From DASTFP01 sp963816855 (GTDB lineage: Bacteria; Verrucomicrobiota; Verrucomicrobiia; Chthoniobacterales; Terrimicrobiaceae), in contig CAWFMA010000012.1 of NCBI GenBank assembly GCA_963816855.1, forward strand, positions 1-64,000: 64,000 nucleotides of DNA. Direction: 5' to 3'. Of this stretch, positions 44,060 to 52,174 are shown piece after piece. The notes beneath the pieces were generated by a model. That model had not been told where the DNA came from. It saw nothing but the letters and a program-made list of their open reading frames with translations, and did not search any database. Position 1 is the stretch's first letter. Every line of letters begins with the position of its first letter. The position numbers were made by a program, and so were the translations under genes.

Positions 44060-45070
44060 CTACAATGCGGTTCCTTCGAGGAATGGCTGCCCGTTGATGA
44101 ATCGCCGGAGGTTTTCGACGGTGACCCGGGAGATCTCTTTGAGCGCTTCCTGCGTCAGAAACGCCTGGTGCGCTGTGACCAGCACGTTGGGAAAGCTTAG
44201 CAGCCTCGCCAGTTCGTCGTCCTGAAGGACCATTCCGGAAAGATCCTCGAAAAAGACCCCTTCCTCCTCCTCATAGACGTCCAGGGCCACTCCGCCGACG
44301 TGCCCGCTTTTCAGTCCCTCGATCACCGCCGCGGTGTGAACCAGTCGCCCGCGACTCACATTCACCAACATCACTCCCGGTTTCATCAGGGCTATGGACT
44401 CGGCGCCGATGATATGATCGGTTTCGGGGGTCAGCGGGGTATGCAGGGAGATGATATCGCTCCGCCTGAAAATCTCCTCGGTGGGGACGTATTTTACGTC
44501 GTTTTGCAGCGCCCATTCGGGATTCGGGAAAGGATCATAGGCCAGGACTTCCATGCCGAACCCTCGCAGGATTTGCCCCGCGATGCGGCCGATCTTACCC
44601 GTGCCGATGATCCCCGCCGTCTTTTTATAGAGGTCGAATCCCACCAACCCCTGCAGCGAGAAATTCATCTCGCGAACCCTGTTGAAGGACCGGTGGATCT
44701 TCCGATTCAAGGTCAGGATGAGCGCCACCGTATGCTCCGCAACCGCATGGGGCGAGTAACTCGGGACCCGGGTGACGGCGATCCCCAGTTGCCTGGCGGA
44801 TTCGATATCCACGTTGTTGAAGCCGGCACAGCGCAGCGCCACCATCCGCACCCCGTCCCGGAGCAAATTTTCCAACGTCGGACGCCGGACGTTGTCGTTG
44901 ACAAACACGCACACTGCCTTGGACCCCTCGGCGGAAAACGCTGTTCCGGGCTCAAGACGAAAATCGTGAAACTGCAAATTCAATTCATCGACGCCCGTGG
45001 CGGCCTTCAGGTACTCGCGGTCGTAGGGCTTGGTATCGTAAACGGCCACGAGGGGCTTGCCAGCGTTCAT
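44060..45070 (-). CDS. ldhA: D-lactate dehydrogenase (2-hydroxyacid dehydrogenase family)
   Basis: A 336-residue NAD-dependent dehydrogenase starting MNAGKPLVAVYDTKPYDREY at ATG 45070; the frame is open much further upstream but only as antisense of gltS. The nucleotide loop GIIGTGKIGRIAG, the catalytic Arg segment VNVSRGRLVHTAAV, the Glu-bearing VALDVYEEEE and the His in VLVTAHQAFLTQEAL are present, as is VALRCAGFNNVDI, all typical of D-lactate dehydrogenase. It interconverts pyruvate and D-lactate in fermentation or lactate use. It is divergent from gltS and precedes hdeD. A related hydroxyacid cannot be excluded as substrate. Confidence 0.88.
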   Translation of the reverse strand: MNAGKPLVAVYDTKPYDREYLKAATGVDELNLQFHDFRLEPGTAFSAEGSKAVCVFVNDNVRRPTLENLLRDGVRMVALRCAGFNNVDIESARQLGIAVTRVPSYSPHAVAEHTVALILTLNRKIHRSFNRVREMNFSLQGLVGFDLYKKTAGIIGTGKIGRIAGQILRGFGMEVLAYDPFPNPEWALQNDVKYVPTEEIFRRSDIISLHTPLTPETDHIIGAESIALMKPGVMLVNVSRGRLVHTAAVIEGLKSGHVGGVALDVYEEEEGVFFEDLSGMVLQDDELARLLSFPNVLVTAHQAFLTQEALKEISRVTVENLRRFINGQPFLEGTAL

Positions 45071-45430
45071 AAAGGCAAGCAAATTTCCAAACTCCCTGGA
45101 GGATGGCAAGAGCAATCGTCCCGCCCCGGTCCCGGAAACCTGGTAGCGGGAAGACCGATAAACAGACTGCGCGCAACATCGGAGATCCGGCTCGAAGCGG
45201 CGGGCGAGAGAACCGCACAAACCGTTGCGGGGAGGCTGTTGACCGCGAAAGCGGGAGATGATATCCGCTTGCTCGCGCGGCTTTTTCGCCTTGGCGTAGA
45301 AACCGCTCCACACGACCGAAAGGGAACCATACTGACCAGAGGGGGGTAATTTTGCGCCCGGCTGGGTCCGCCGGCCGGCCTGGCGCCCACACGCCGCGAC
45401 TATAAATCGTTCCTTCGCGGAACCTGAAAG
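45071..45430. promoter_or_regulatory. Divergent promoter region of ldhA and gltS
   Basis: A 360-bp gap separates the divergent ldhA and gltS genes and presumably holds both promoters. No convincing -10/-35 pair, operator or riboswitch-like structure can be singled out by eye; a G+C-rich palindromic patch (CCGCCGGCCGGCC) occurs at about 45370. Confidence 0.35.
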
Positions 45431-46627
45431 ATGCATTTCGAAAGCTTCACGACATTCAACATCGCGATCCTCGTTCTCGCTCTGGGGAGCTGGCTCAGCG
45501 GCAAGGTCAAAATTCTCCGCGATTTCAATATTCCCGAGCCGGTGACCAGCGGATTGCTGGTGTGCGTTGTCACCGCCTTCCTCTATTCGATTTTCGGTCT
45601 TGAAATCTCTTTTACCCTCGCCACGCGCGATTTTTTGCTGCTCTATTTTTTTGCGTCGATCGGCCTGAACTCTGACATCAAGACGCTCTGGGCCGGAGGC
45701 ATTCCGCTGCTGGTCCTGGTGACCCTGACCATCGGTTACATGCTCCTGCAAAATTTCACCGGGATGGCGGTGGCATCCGGGATGGGCCTCGACCGTCTTG
45801 TGGGTCTGCTCGGAGGCTCCGTTTCCCTTCTGGGGGGCCATGGCACGAGCATTGCCTGGGCTCCGACGTTTGCCCAGAAGCACGGAATTCCCAACGCCAG
45901 CGAGATCGGCATCGCCTGTGCCACTCTCGGGTTGGTGATTTCCTCTCTCATGGGAGGACCCATTGCGCGCTTTCTCATTACCCGACATCGGCTGGAACCC
46001 AAGGTCATCCTCCAGCCGGACGTCGGCGTGACGCACGATTCGAAAAGCCAGGAGATTGACTACTACGGCATGCTCGGCACGCTGTTCTGGCTCAACATGA
46101 GTCTGGCGTTGGGCGGGCTTTTGCAGACCGCCCTGCATTATGCCGGCGCAAGGCTGCCCCTTTTCGTTTGCTCTCTTTTCGCCGCGATCCTGCTAACCAA
46201 CACGGTGCCGCGCATCGCCAATCAGCTTCAATGGCCCGCAGGCACACGCTCGCTGGCGCTTGTCTCAGACGTCTCCCTGGGCGTTTTCCTCGCGATGTCG
46301 CTGATGAGTCTCCAACTTTGGACGATCGTTGAACTCGCCGGCCCGATCCTGGCCATTCTCGCCGCGCAAACTCTTCTCGCCGTGCTTTTCGCGCTGTTCG
46401 TGATCTTTCCCTGCATGGGCCGGGACTACGAGGCCGCGGTAGTCTGTTCGGGATTTGCGGGCATTTCTCTCGGGGCCACGCCGACCGCCATGGCGAACAT
46501 GACCGCCGTGGCCAAGAAATACGGCCAAGCTCACCGCGCATTTATCATCGTCCCGCTCGTCTCGGGATTTTTCGTGGACATTGCCAACGCGATGGTTATT
46601 TCGCGGTTCCTCTCGTGGTTTGGTTAG
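45431..46627 (+). CDS. gltS: Sodium/glutamate symporter GltS
   Basis: A 398-residue membrane protein of the GltS family, full length. Signature stretches are the N-terminal ILVLALGSWLSGKVKILRDF and NIPEPVTSGLLVCVVTAFLY, the re-entrant loop SVSLLGGHGTSIAWAPTFAQ, and in the second repeat AVVCSGFAGISLGATPTAMA. About ten membrane segments are present. The family imports L- or D-glutamate with sodium. It lies near glutaminase (48895-49881) and a lactate permease, suggesting joint handling of glutamate, glutamine and lactate. ATG 45431 follows GGAACCTGAAAG, a modest ribosome-binding site. Confidence 0.93.
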   Translation: MHFESFTTFNIAILVLALGSWLSGKVKILRDFNIPEPVTSGLLVCVVTAFLYSIFGLEISFTLATRDFLLLYFFASIGLNSDIKTLWAGGIPLLVLVTLTIGYMLLQNFTGMAVASGMGLDRLVGLLGGSVSLLGGHGTSIAWAPTFAQKHGIPNASEIGIACATLGLVISSLMGGPIARFLITRHRLEPKVILQPDVGVTHDSKSQEIDYYGMLGTLFWLNMSLALGGLLQTALHYAGARLPLFVCSLFAAILLTNTVPRIANQLQWPAGTRSLALVSDVSLGVFLAMSLMSLQLWTIVELAGPILAILAAQTLLAVLFALFVIFPCMGRDYEAAVVCSGFAGISLGATPTAMANMTAVAKKYGQAHRAFIIVPLVSGFFVDIANAMVISRFLSWFG

Positions 46628-46701
46628 CAGAGAAGTGCCGGTTTTTGTTCCCGAAGGATCCCGGGCGCGTGGCAGCCGCCAGGCGAGTTGCCGCGTCCGG
46701 G

Positions 46702-48285
46702 TCAGAATAAAAGGGCCGCTGCCAGCGCGAGGATCGCGCCGTAAAGAGCGACCGGAAGGATAGCTTGCTTGAGAATGTCTCCCTCGACGTTCGCCAGTGA
46801 CAGCACCGCGCAGACCGCCACGATGTTGTGAATGCAGATCATGTTGCCCATCGCTGCGCCGGCACACTGCAAGGCTAACAGCGTTGCCGGATCGATCCCG
46901 GTATCCTGGGCGATGGAAACCTGAATTCCTCCAAAGGTGAGATTTGAGATGGTGGCGGATCCGGAAAAAAAGCTGCCAAGAGCGCCGAGAAAGGGGGCAA
47001 AATATTTCCAGGCGCCGCCTGTCGCGCCGGCCAAGGCGTGGCCGAGAATCATGGTGGAAGCACTTTCGCCTCCGACCATCAGGATGTTGACGAAGACCAG
47101 AGCGCCAAACAGCGCGATCACCGGTTTGCCGATGCGGGCGGCCGTTTCGCGCAACGTGACCGGGAGCGTTCCCGCCGGCGCACGAAAAAGCGCGAAAGCC
47201 AGCGCGGCGGTGAGCAGGAAAGGAATGATCGAAGGCACGTACAAGACCGCATGGGACCAGTTGAGCCCCTGACCAAGGATGTTTCGAAGTTGCAACACCA
47301 GAGAGGCGCTGACGGTTAGTTCTCCCAAATGGCCTAGCGAAAGCTGAATATTCGGAACGGAAGAGGTGAGAAATTCACGGAGACCGAGGCCCGGGATGCG
47401 GGTGACAAGGAGGATGACTACCGTGACGATCAGCGGCGTCAAAGCCAGCAAAACCCGCGCGGAGAGAAGCGGCGATCGCGCCTGGCTCACGGACTTCTGC
47501 GGCTCGAGGCCAATCCCGAAACGGGCGAGCACGATGGTGGCAACAAGTCCCGCGACGCCTCCAACGACGGCCGGGAACTCATAGCTGAACCAGGCGACGC
47601 CGAGCATCGGAAGCACGCTGGAAAGCAGGGATAGGTAAATGAAGCCCAAATTGCGCTGGATGGTCTTCCAGTCGACGACGAAACGCAGGGCGACCACGGG
47701 AATGACCAGGGAGGCCAAGCTCTGGAGGAGCGCCGCCTTGAGCCCAATATCGATCAGTTCCTGTCGCGGCAACGCGAGCAGCTCAAAGCCGAACCACATT
47801 GGGGTCCCCACCGCCCCGAAGACCGTCGGAATGGAGTTGAAAATAAGGCACAGCAGGGCGACGCGGATCGCCGGAAATCCCAGCCCGACCAGGATCGGCG
47901 CCGCCAGCGCGGCGGGAGTTCCAAATCCGCAGGCTCCCTCGATAAGAAAAACGAAAGCCCAGCCCACGATCATCAACTGCGCCACGGAATTGTTGGAGAT
48001 CTGGCGGAGCCACTCCTGCAGCACACCCATGGCCCCGGACTTTTCCAGGGCGACGAAAAAGAAGATGGCGCCGAAAAGGATTGAAATCGGGGTCAGGGCA
48101 TCCAGGAGTCCATTGATGACCGAGGCGTTCAAGAGCCCGAAAGTGTTGCGGAAATAGCCGAATCGAACGACGTAGGCCAACGCCGACGTAAGGATGAATG
48201 CCACCGTGGAGGGCAGCGGCTTCGGCTTCGTCATTACGGCGATCAGAAAGAGGATGGGCAGGGCGGCGAAGAGAAAGTCGATCAT
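46702..48285 (-). CDS. lctP: L-lactate permease (LctP/LldP family)
   Basis: A 527-residue permease with about 12-14 membrane segments. The family's hallmark LIEGACGFGTPAALAAPILV (about residues 114-133), FNSIPTVFGAVGTPMWFGFE and the C-terminal SFFSGSATISNLTFGGIQ and ALQCAGAAMGNMICIHNIVA are all present. It takes up lactate, and often glycolate, with protons. It is convergent with gltS (74 bp apart). The lactate dehydrogenase across gltS would supply or use the substrate, although that enzyme is D-type; LctP permeases often accept both isomers. Confidence 0.93.
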   Translation of the reverse strand: MIDFLFAALPILFLIAVMTKPKPLPSTVAFILTSALAYVVRFGYFRNTFGLLNASVINGLLDALTPISILFGAIFFFVALEKSGAMGVLQEWLRQISNNSVAQLMIVGWAFVFLIEGACGFGTPAALAAPILVGLGFPAIRVALLCLIFNSIPTVFGAVGTPMWFGFELLALPRQELIDIGLKAALLQSLASLVIPVVALRFVVDWKTIQRNLGFIYLSLLSSVLPMLGVAWFSYEFPAVVGGVAGLVATIVLARFGIGLEPQKSVSQARSPLLSARVLLALTPLIVTVVILLVTRIPGLGLREFLTSSVPNIQLSLGHLGELTVSASLVLQLRNILGQGLNWSHAVLYVPSIIPFLLTAALAFALFRAPAGTLPVTLRETAARIGKPVIALFGALVFVNILMVGGESASTMILGHALAGATGGAWKYFAPFLGALGSFFSGSATISNLTFGGIQVSIAQDTGIDPATLLALQCAGAAMGNMICIHNIVAVCAVLSLANVEGDILKQAILPVALYGAILALAAALLF

Positions 48286-48689
48286 GGTTGCCGTCGCCTG
48301 GTCGAACAGATTTCGAGGCCGCAGGCCTTGGTTTGAAGGCGCGAGGCCATTGCGAGTTTAAACGACAAGCGTCCTTTTGCGGCAGGCGCCCACGCGCGCC
48401 GAGAGGAATCCTTCAACCGTCGCCGCCGGAAAGGAACCGCTCCGCCGGGGAAAAGTTTCGAAGGCGGCGCCGCTTGGGCGGCGAAAGTCTCTTGCGTGAA
48501 CGGAAACAGGCACCTCAGCCCCGCGGGCCGGCAAAGCTTTCCAACGGGACACGCCTTCGGGCGGTTTGCCGCCAAAATTTTCCAGCGCGATCAGGCGGTG
48601 AGGCCCGCGGTCCCTGGGTGCGTTTTTGGCTGCCACTCGCGGAGCGTGAGAGGAAATCCCGGTCAATTCAAGCGGCTTTTGCGAGACCC
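48286..48689. other. Non-coding stretch upstream of the lactate permease
   Basis: About 400 bp without a recognised gene. It should contain the permease promoter on the minus strand. Some G+C-rich open frames run across it, without domain or start signals. Confidence 0.35.
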
Positions 48690-48897
48690 TAGGAGACTGT
48701 TGAGAAACCCGCGTATGCCACGTTGCTGTCAATCTTGGGAAGATCGCAAGGAGCCAAGCGCAGGCTTGATGGGGTTGCAGGGTCCCCATCTGCCCGCAAG
48801 CCGTGGCGCTACGGACAAGCTTGGCGACGCCGCGAGGGCCGAAAATTGGCGCAATTCGGGGGGCGCGAACATGCGTGGGTTTTTCAACAGTCTCCTA
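48690..48897. repeat. TA-flanked palindromic repeat (MITE-like), copy C
   Basis: The element begins TAGGAGACTGTTGAGAAACC and ends GGTTTTTCAACAGTCTCCTA, 208 bp in all. Internal sequence (GATCGCAAGGAGCCAAGCGC, then GGTCCCCATCTGCCCGCAAG) matches copy B almost base for base until copy B's insert, and copy A in inverse orientation. Its right end supplies the TAG stop of glutaminase on the minus strand (48895-48897). Confidence 0.85.
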
Positions 48898-49881
48898 GGC
48901 CGGGGGGGCGGCTCGAGAGGAAAAAAGATTGAGCCCCAGTTTTTCCGAGAGGAACCGCGCGGTAAGCTGGCCTTTGACGCTATTGCCCGCGTCGTCCAGC
49001 GGGGGCGCGAACGTGCCAAGACCCCCTTTCCCTGGCGCGACAGTCACCATTCCGCCACTTACTCCGCTCTTGCCGGGCAGTCCGGTTTCGTAGAGCCAAT
49101 CGCCGGAATTCTCGTAAAGTCCGGCAGTTACCATTACGGCCAATACGTGCTGGCAGTGGACGGCGTCGATGACCGGCTCTCTGGTGACGGGATTGACTCC
49201 CCCGTTGGCCAGAGTGGCAGCCATCACCGCAAGATCTTTGGCGCTCACATTCAGCGAACATTGCCTGGTGTAGATATCGGTGGCTTCGAGAGGATCGAAG
49301 TATATGCGTCCGTGGCTTTCCAGCAGGCTGGCAATGCCTTGATTCCGACGGTTCGCGGCGGTTTCTGACTGGTACACCCGCTCGTTCATTTGAAGTTCTC
49401 TTCCTGCGAAGCGCGAAAGGCCTTCCTGGATAAATTGCCACTTGGCTTCGGCGGTCGCGCCCGGCGCCAGACTTGCCGTCGCGATCGCGCCGGCATTCAC
49501 CATCGGGTTCGTCGTGCGGTCAGTTCTCCGCTCGATGGCGATCACCGAATTGAAGGGCAAACCCGTGCTATTCACCCCGAGTTTTTCGCGCGCCTCGTCT
49601 TCGCCGATAGCCTGGCAAATGAGAGCAAACACGAACGGCTTGGAGACGCTCTGGATGGAAAACTCGTACCCGGCGTCGCCGGCCACATAGACGCTGCCGG
49701 ACGTGCCGGCCACGCAAACGCCGAAAAGCTCGCTCGGAATCTCGGCCAGGGCGGGGATGTAATCCGCGTTCTTGCCGTCCTCGATCTCCTTGAATTGTTC
49801 ATAGGCTCGGACCACGAGGCCGTTTACCCGCTGGGCGGGCGGCAGGTGCCCGGTGGAAATCGGCGAAGGAATGTTTAACAT
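48895..49881 (-). CDS. glsA: Glutaminase A
   Basis: A 328-residue serine-dependent glutaminase of the bacterial GlsA/YbaS family. The Ser-x-x-Lys nucleophile motif is SVSK (residues 78-81) in GYEFSIQSVSKPFVF. Also visible are NPMVNAGAIATASL, the YQSETAANRRNQGIA stretch, YTRQCSLNVSAKDLAVMAA and the conserved TGLPGKSGVSGG. It hydrolyses glutamine to glutamate and ammonia in the cytoplasm, a reaction that neutralises acid in the E. coli glutamine-dependent resistance system. Its stop codon lies in the terminal repeat of element C. Proximity to HdeD and GltS supports an acid or glutamate role. Confidence 0.93.
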   Translation of the reverse strand: MLNIPSPISTGHLPPAQRVNGLVVRAYEQFKEIEDGKNADYIPALAEIPSELFGVCVAGTSGSVYVAGDAGYEFSIQSVSKPFVFALICQAIGEDEAREKLGVNSTGLPFNSVIAIERRTDRTTNPMVNAGAIATASLAPGATAEAKWQFIQEGLSRFAGRELQMNERVYQSETAANRRNQGIASLLESHGRIYFDPLEATDIYTRQCSLNVSAKDLAVMAATLANGGVNPVTREPVIDAVHCQHVLAVMVTAGLYENSGDWLYETGLPGKSGVSGGMVTVAPGKGGLGTFAPPLDDAGNSVKGQLTARFLSEKLGLNLFSSRAAPPA

Positions 49882-50053
49882 GGAAGGGGCCAGTTTATCG
49901 GGAAAATTCTGGGAGCGCCGCGGAAAGCGTCACCGGTGGGCGGCAAGATCGTAATCCAATTCAACGCCGCACACCTCGCCGGCAATTTCAGCGGGGGCCG
50001 GTGCGCAGGATTTCGCTTTGTGGTCAAGAGGCGAAGGAAGAACATGCGAGCGC

Positions 50054-50545
50054 ATGCTTTCACGACACGCGCGAAGAATCAGGGATATTTTTCTTTATCA
50101 GGCCGTCCGATTTTTTCGGCTCGGCGGCACCCGGGAAAAAGCTGCCCGTGGCTTTGCCATTGGGTTGGCCTGCTGTTTCTATCCCACTTTTGGATTGGGC
50201 GGCTTTCTCGCCGGGCTGTGCCGCGCGAGCATGGTCGCGGGATTCGTCGGAGGAACGACGCTGGCCTTCGTCTGGCCATTCGTTTTTTATCTGAATATTC
50301 GAACCGGGGGCCTCTTTGTCAGGCCGCCCATCGCTGTCGATGATCTGGAAGACGTGACCGAGAGAACGATGAGTCTCCTGATGTGGGGCAAGACGTTTGC
50401 CATTGGTGCGCTGGTCAACAGCCTGCTGGCGGCTGTGGCCGCGTATTTCGTGTTCCTGCTGCTCTTTCAGCGAGTCCGCGCTCCCGCTCTGCTTTGGTTG
50501 CGCGGTCGAATTCGTCGTCGCAGAACCTTTCCCGTCCATCTCTGA
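50054..50545 (+). CDS. DUF2062 membrane protein
   Basis: A 163-residue protein starting MLSRHARRIRDIFLYQAVR, with the DUF2062 core GTREKAARGFAIGLACCFYP, GGFLAGLCRASMVAG and LAFVWPFVFYLNIRTGG, followed by a membrane segment ALVNSLLAAVAAYFVFLLL and a basic tail. ATG 50054 is chosen, with AGGAAG upstream; a TTG at 50018 would add 12 residues. Nearly the entire gene lies antisense to the 3' third of the hydrolase ORF at 50060-52042. The family's function is unknown; members are often near glycan-synthesis genes. Confidence 0.75.
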   Translation: MLSRHARRIRDIFLYQAVRFFRLGGTREKAARGFAIGLACCFYPTFGLGGFLAGLCRASMVAGFVGGTTLAFVWPFVFYLNIRTGGLFVRPPIAVDDLEDVTERTMSLLMWGKTFAIGALVNSLLAAVAAYFVFLLLFQRVRAPALLWLRGRIRRRRTFPVHL

Positions 50546-52042
50546 TCCCATGGCATTGCCGTCACTGGCCGGCGAGGGAGCTTGACTCGGCGGGATAACT
50601 TCCTCGATCCGTCCGATCAGATAAGGAAAGAACGGGTTGCAGGTCATACGAACCAGTAAGTCCATGCTGACGACTAGCGTTCCCAGTTCGCCTCTGGCTC
50701 CGAGGGCGCCCAAATTCACGCCAAAATCCTCCGAGGGATCCGGCTGCAAGCCATAGAGCGCGTCATTGAGCGGAAACGGGAGGGCGACGTGGGAGAGCGA
50801 GAACACTCCTGCGGGAAAGGACAGGCCCAAGTCACGCGACCGTTCTTCGGTTGCGCCCGCCTCGGTCACCTTCTCGACCACCTCGTTGCTGTTTGGGTTG
50901 GCGTTGGTGATAATCGTGGCGCGGAATCTTCGCGGCGGATCGGGCAAAAGTCGGGAAAGCAAGGTATCGGAAGCGGAGCGGAGGAGCGGACCAAATTTGG
51001 CGCTTCGGTTCAGGTCGAACAATACGAGCTCGCTGCCATTGGCCGGAAGATGCGCATAGAGGGCGGAGACAATGGCCCTGGTGCTGACCGTGGAGTCCAT
51101 GACTGACTGAAAGGTGAGAATGGGAGGCAGTTCACCCAGGCGACCGTCCCGGACGTAGCGAACGATCCGCTTCTGGAGGGCCTCGGTAAGAAGGTACGAC
51201 TGGCGCGCGCCGTTGACCGGAAAGGAATTGTATTTGAAGGGATTGAACTCCGGCAGGAGACCAAGCCAAGCGGCCTTGGCGAAAGCGGGAAAAATCGAGG
51301 GCCAGCCAGCCACTCCGGCGAATCGGGCAAACCGCGTAATCCCGATCATCGGGGAAATCAGGACGAGTCGTTCCGGCCTCGCCAATCCCGGGTCGCCGAG
51401 GGCGTCGAGCGCATACATCAGCGCAAGCGCGCCTCCGTTCGAAAATCCAACCAGGTGCAAGGGGACCGAGGGACCGGCTCGCTTTCGAGCTTCCCTCACT
51501 GCCAACCGCGTCGCCGCCAACCAGTCCTCCCATTCGATTTTCGTCAGGGCGCCCGGAACAGTGCCGTGACCAGGCAGGCGGATGCCCACGCAAACGAATC
51601 CGTGCTGGTGATAGGTCCTGGCGATGTGGCGCAGGCTGTAGGGAGAATCCGTCAATCCATGGAGAAAGACGGCTGCGCCGGCGGGAGTTCCCTCGGGCTC
51701 GAGCAGATAGGAGCGGTTCCAGTTCTGCGAAAAATGTCCCGGGTAAATCGGACTGCCATCAAAGTAGCGATTGACAGCCAAACGTTCTTCCGGAGCCAGT
51801 TTCCCGGTGACCTCGGTGCGCACGCCGGAGAAGATCGAATCCTCGGTCTTCAGATATTCGGGCCAGTTTTTTTGATCCAACTCTCCGGCGCTCAGCTCGT
51901 GGGGCACGTAGGTATGCCAGGGCCCGAGTGGCGGTCCGCGCTGCGAGTTGTAGGCCCGCACGCCAAGCAGGATCACAATTGCCAGGCCAAGCAACGTCGC
52001 GCATTGCCGCAATCTCCTGATCAGCCAGGCTGCCATATGCAC
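50060..52042 (-). CDS. Membrane-anchored alpha/beta hydrolase with a long antisense-overlapping C-terminal tail
   Basis: A 660-residue ORF. An N-terminal membrane anchor (about residues 5-27) precedes an alpha/beta hydrolase domain with the oxyanion region FLHGLTDSPYSLRH, a nucleophile elbow VGFSNGGALALMYALD (G-x-S-x-G), a likely acid in SVMDSTVSTRAIV and a histidine in GVFSLSHVALPFP. The domain is complete by about residue 490 (PYLIGRIEEVIP). The remaining 165 residues are hydrophilic, low-complexity sequence encoded opposite the DUF2062 gene and are probably a read-on tail after loss of the normal stop. Substrate likely a lipid or ester; unknown. Confidence 0.75.
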   Translation of the reverse strand: MHMAAWLIRRLRQCATLLGLAIVILLGVRAYNSQRGPPLGPWHTYVPHELSAGELDQKNWPEYLKTEDSIFSGVRTEVTGKLAPEERLAVNRYFDGSPIYPGHFSQNWNRSYLLEPEGTPAGAAVFLHGLTDSPYSLRHIARTYHQHGFVCVGIRLPGHGTVPGALTKIEWEDWLAATRLAVREARKRAGPSVPLHLVGFSNGGALALMYALDALGDPGLARPERLVLISPMIGITRFARFAGVAGWPSIFPAFAKAAWLGLLPEFNPFKYNSFPVNGARQSYLLTEALQKRIVRYVRDGRLGELPPILTFQSVMDSTVSTRAIVSALYAHLPANGSELVLFDLNRSAKFGPLLRSASDTLLSRLLPDPPRRFRATIITNANPNSNEVVEKVTEAGATEERSRDLGLSFPAGVFSLSHVALPFPLNDALYGLQPDPSEDFGVNLGALGARGELGTLVVSMDLLVRMTCNPFFPYLIGRIEEVIPPSQAPSPASDGNAMGSEMDGKGSATTNSTAQPKQSGSADSLKEQQEHEIRGHSRQQAVDQRTNGKRLAPHQETHRSLGHVFQIIDSDGRPDKEAPGSNIQIKNEWPDEGQRRSSDESRDHARAAQPGEKAAQSKSGIETAGQPNGKATGSFFPGAAEPKKSDGLIKKNIPDSSRVS

Positions 52043-52140
52043 ACTTTCGGCCAGTTCTTAAAACAGCCTGTTCCCGCGGCAAATTCGCCGAAATGAGAAA
52101 ACGCTAGCTTGCCCTTGCTGCCCGTGTCGCCTCATGAAGG

Positions 52141-52174
52141 CATCAACCTGGAGAAGGTTGATGGGCTTTTGCCC
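52141..52174. terminator. Strong hairpin at the end of the dehydrogenase gene
   Basis: A perfect 9-bp stem CATCAACCT/AGGTTGATG with loop GGAGA is directly followed by GGGCTTTTGCCC, a second small hairpin. It covers the last codons of the minus-strand dehydrogenase gene (stop at 52143) and could weaken read-through into the hydrolase gene. No T-tract follows on the minus strand. Confidence 0.3.

Noticed and set aside
44060..46138. 692-codon minus-strand ORF around D-lactate dehydrogenase
   Set aside because: Only residues from ATG 45070 match the family; the upstream 355 codons are antisense to gltS and lack protein character.
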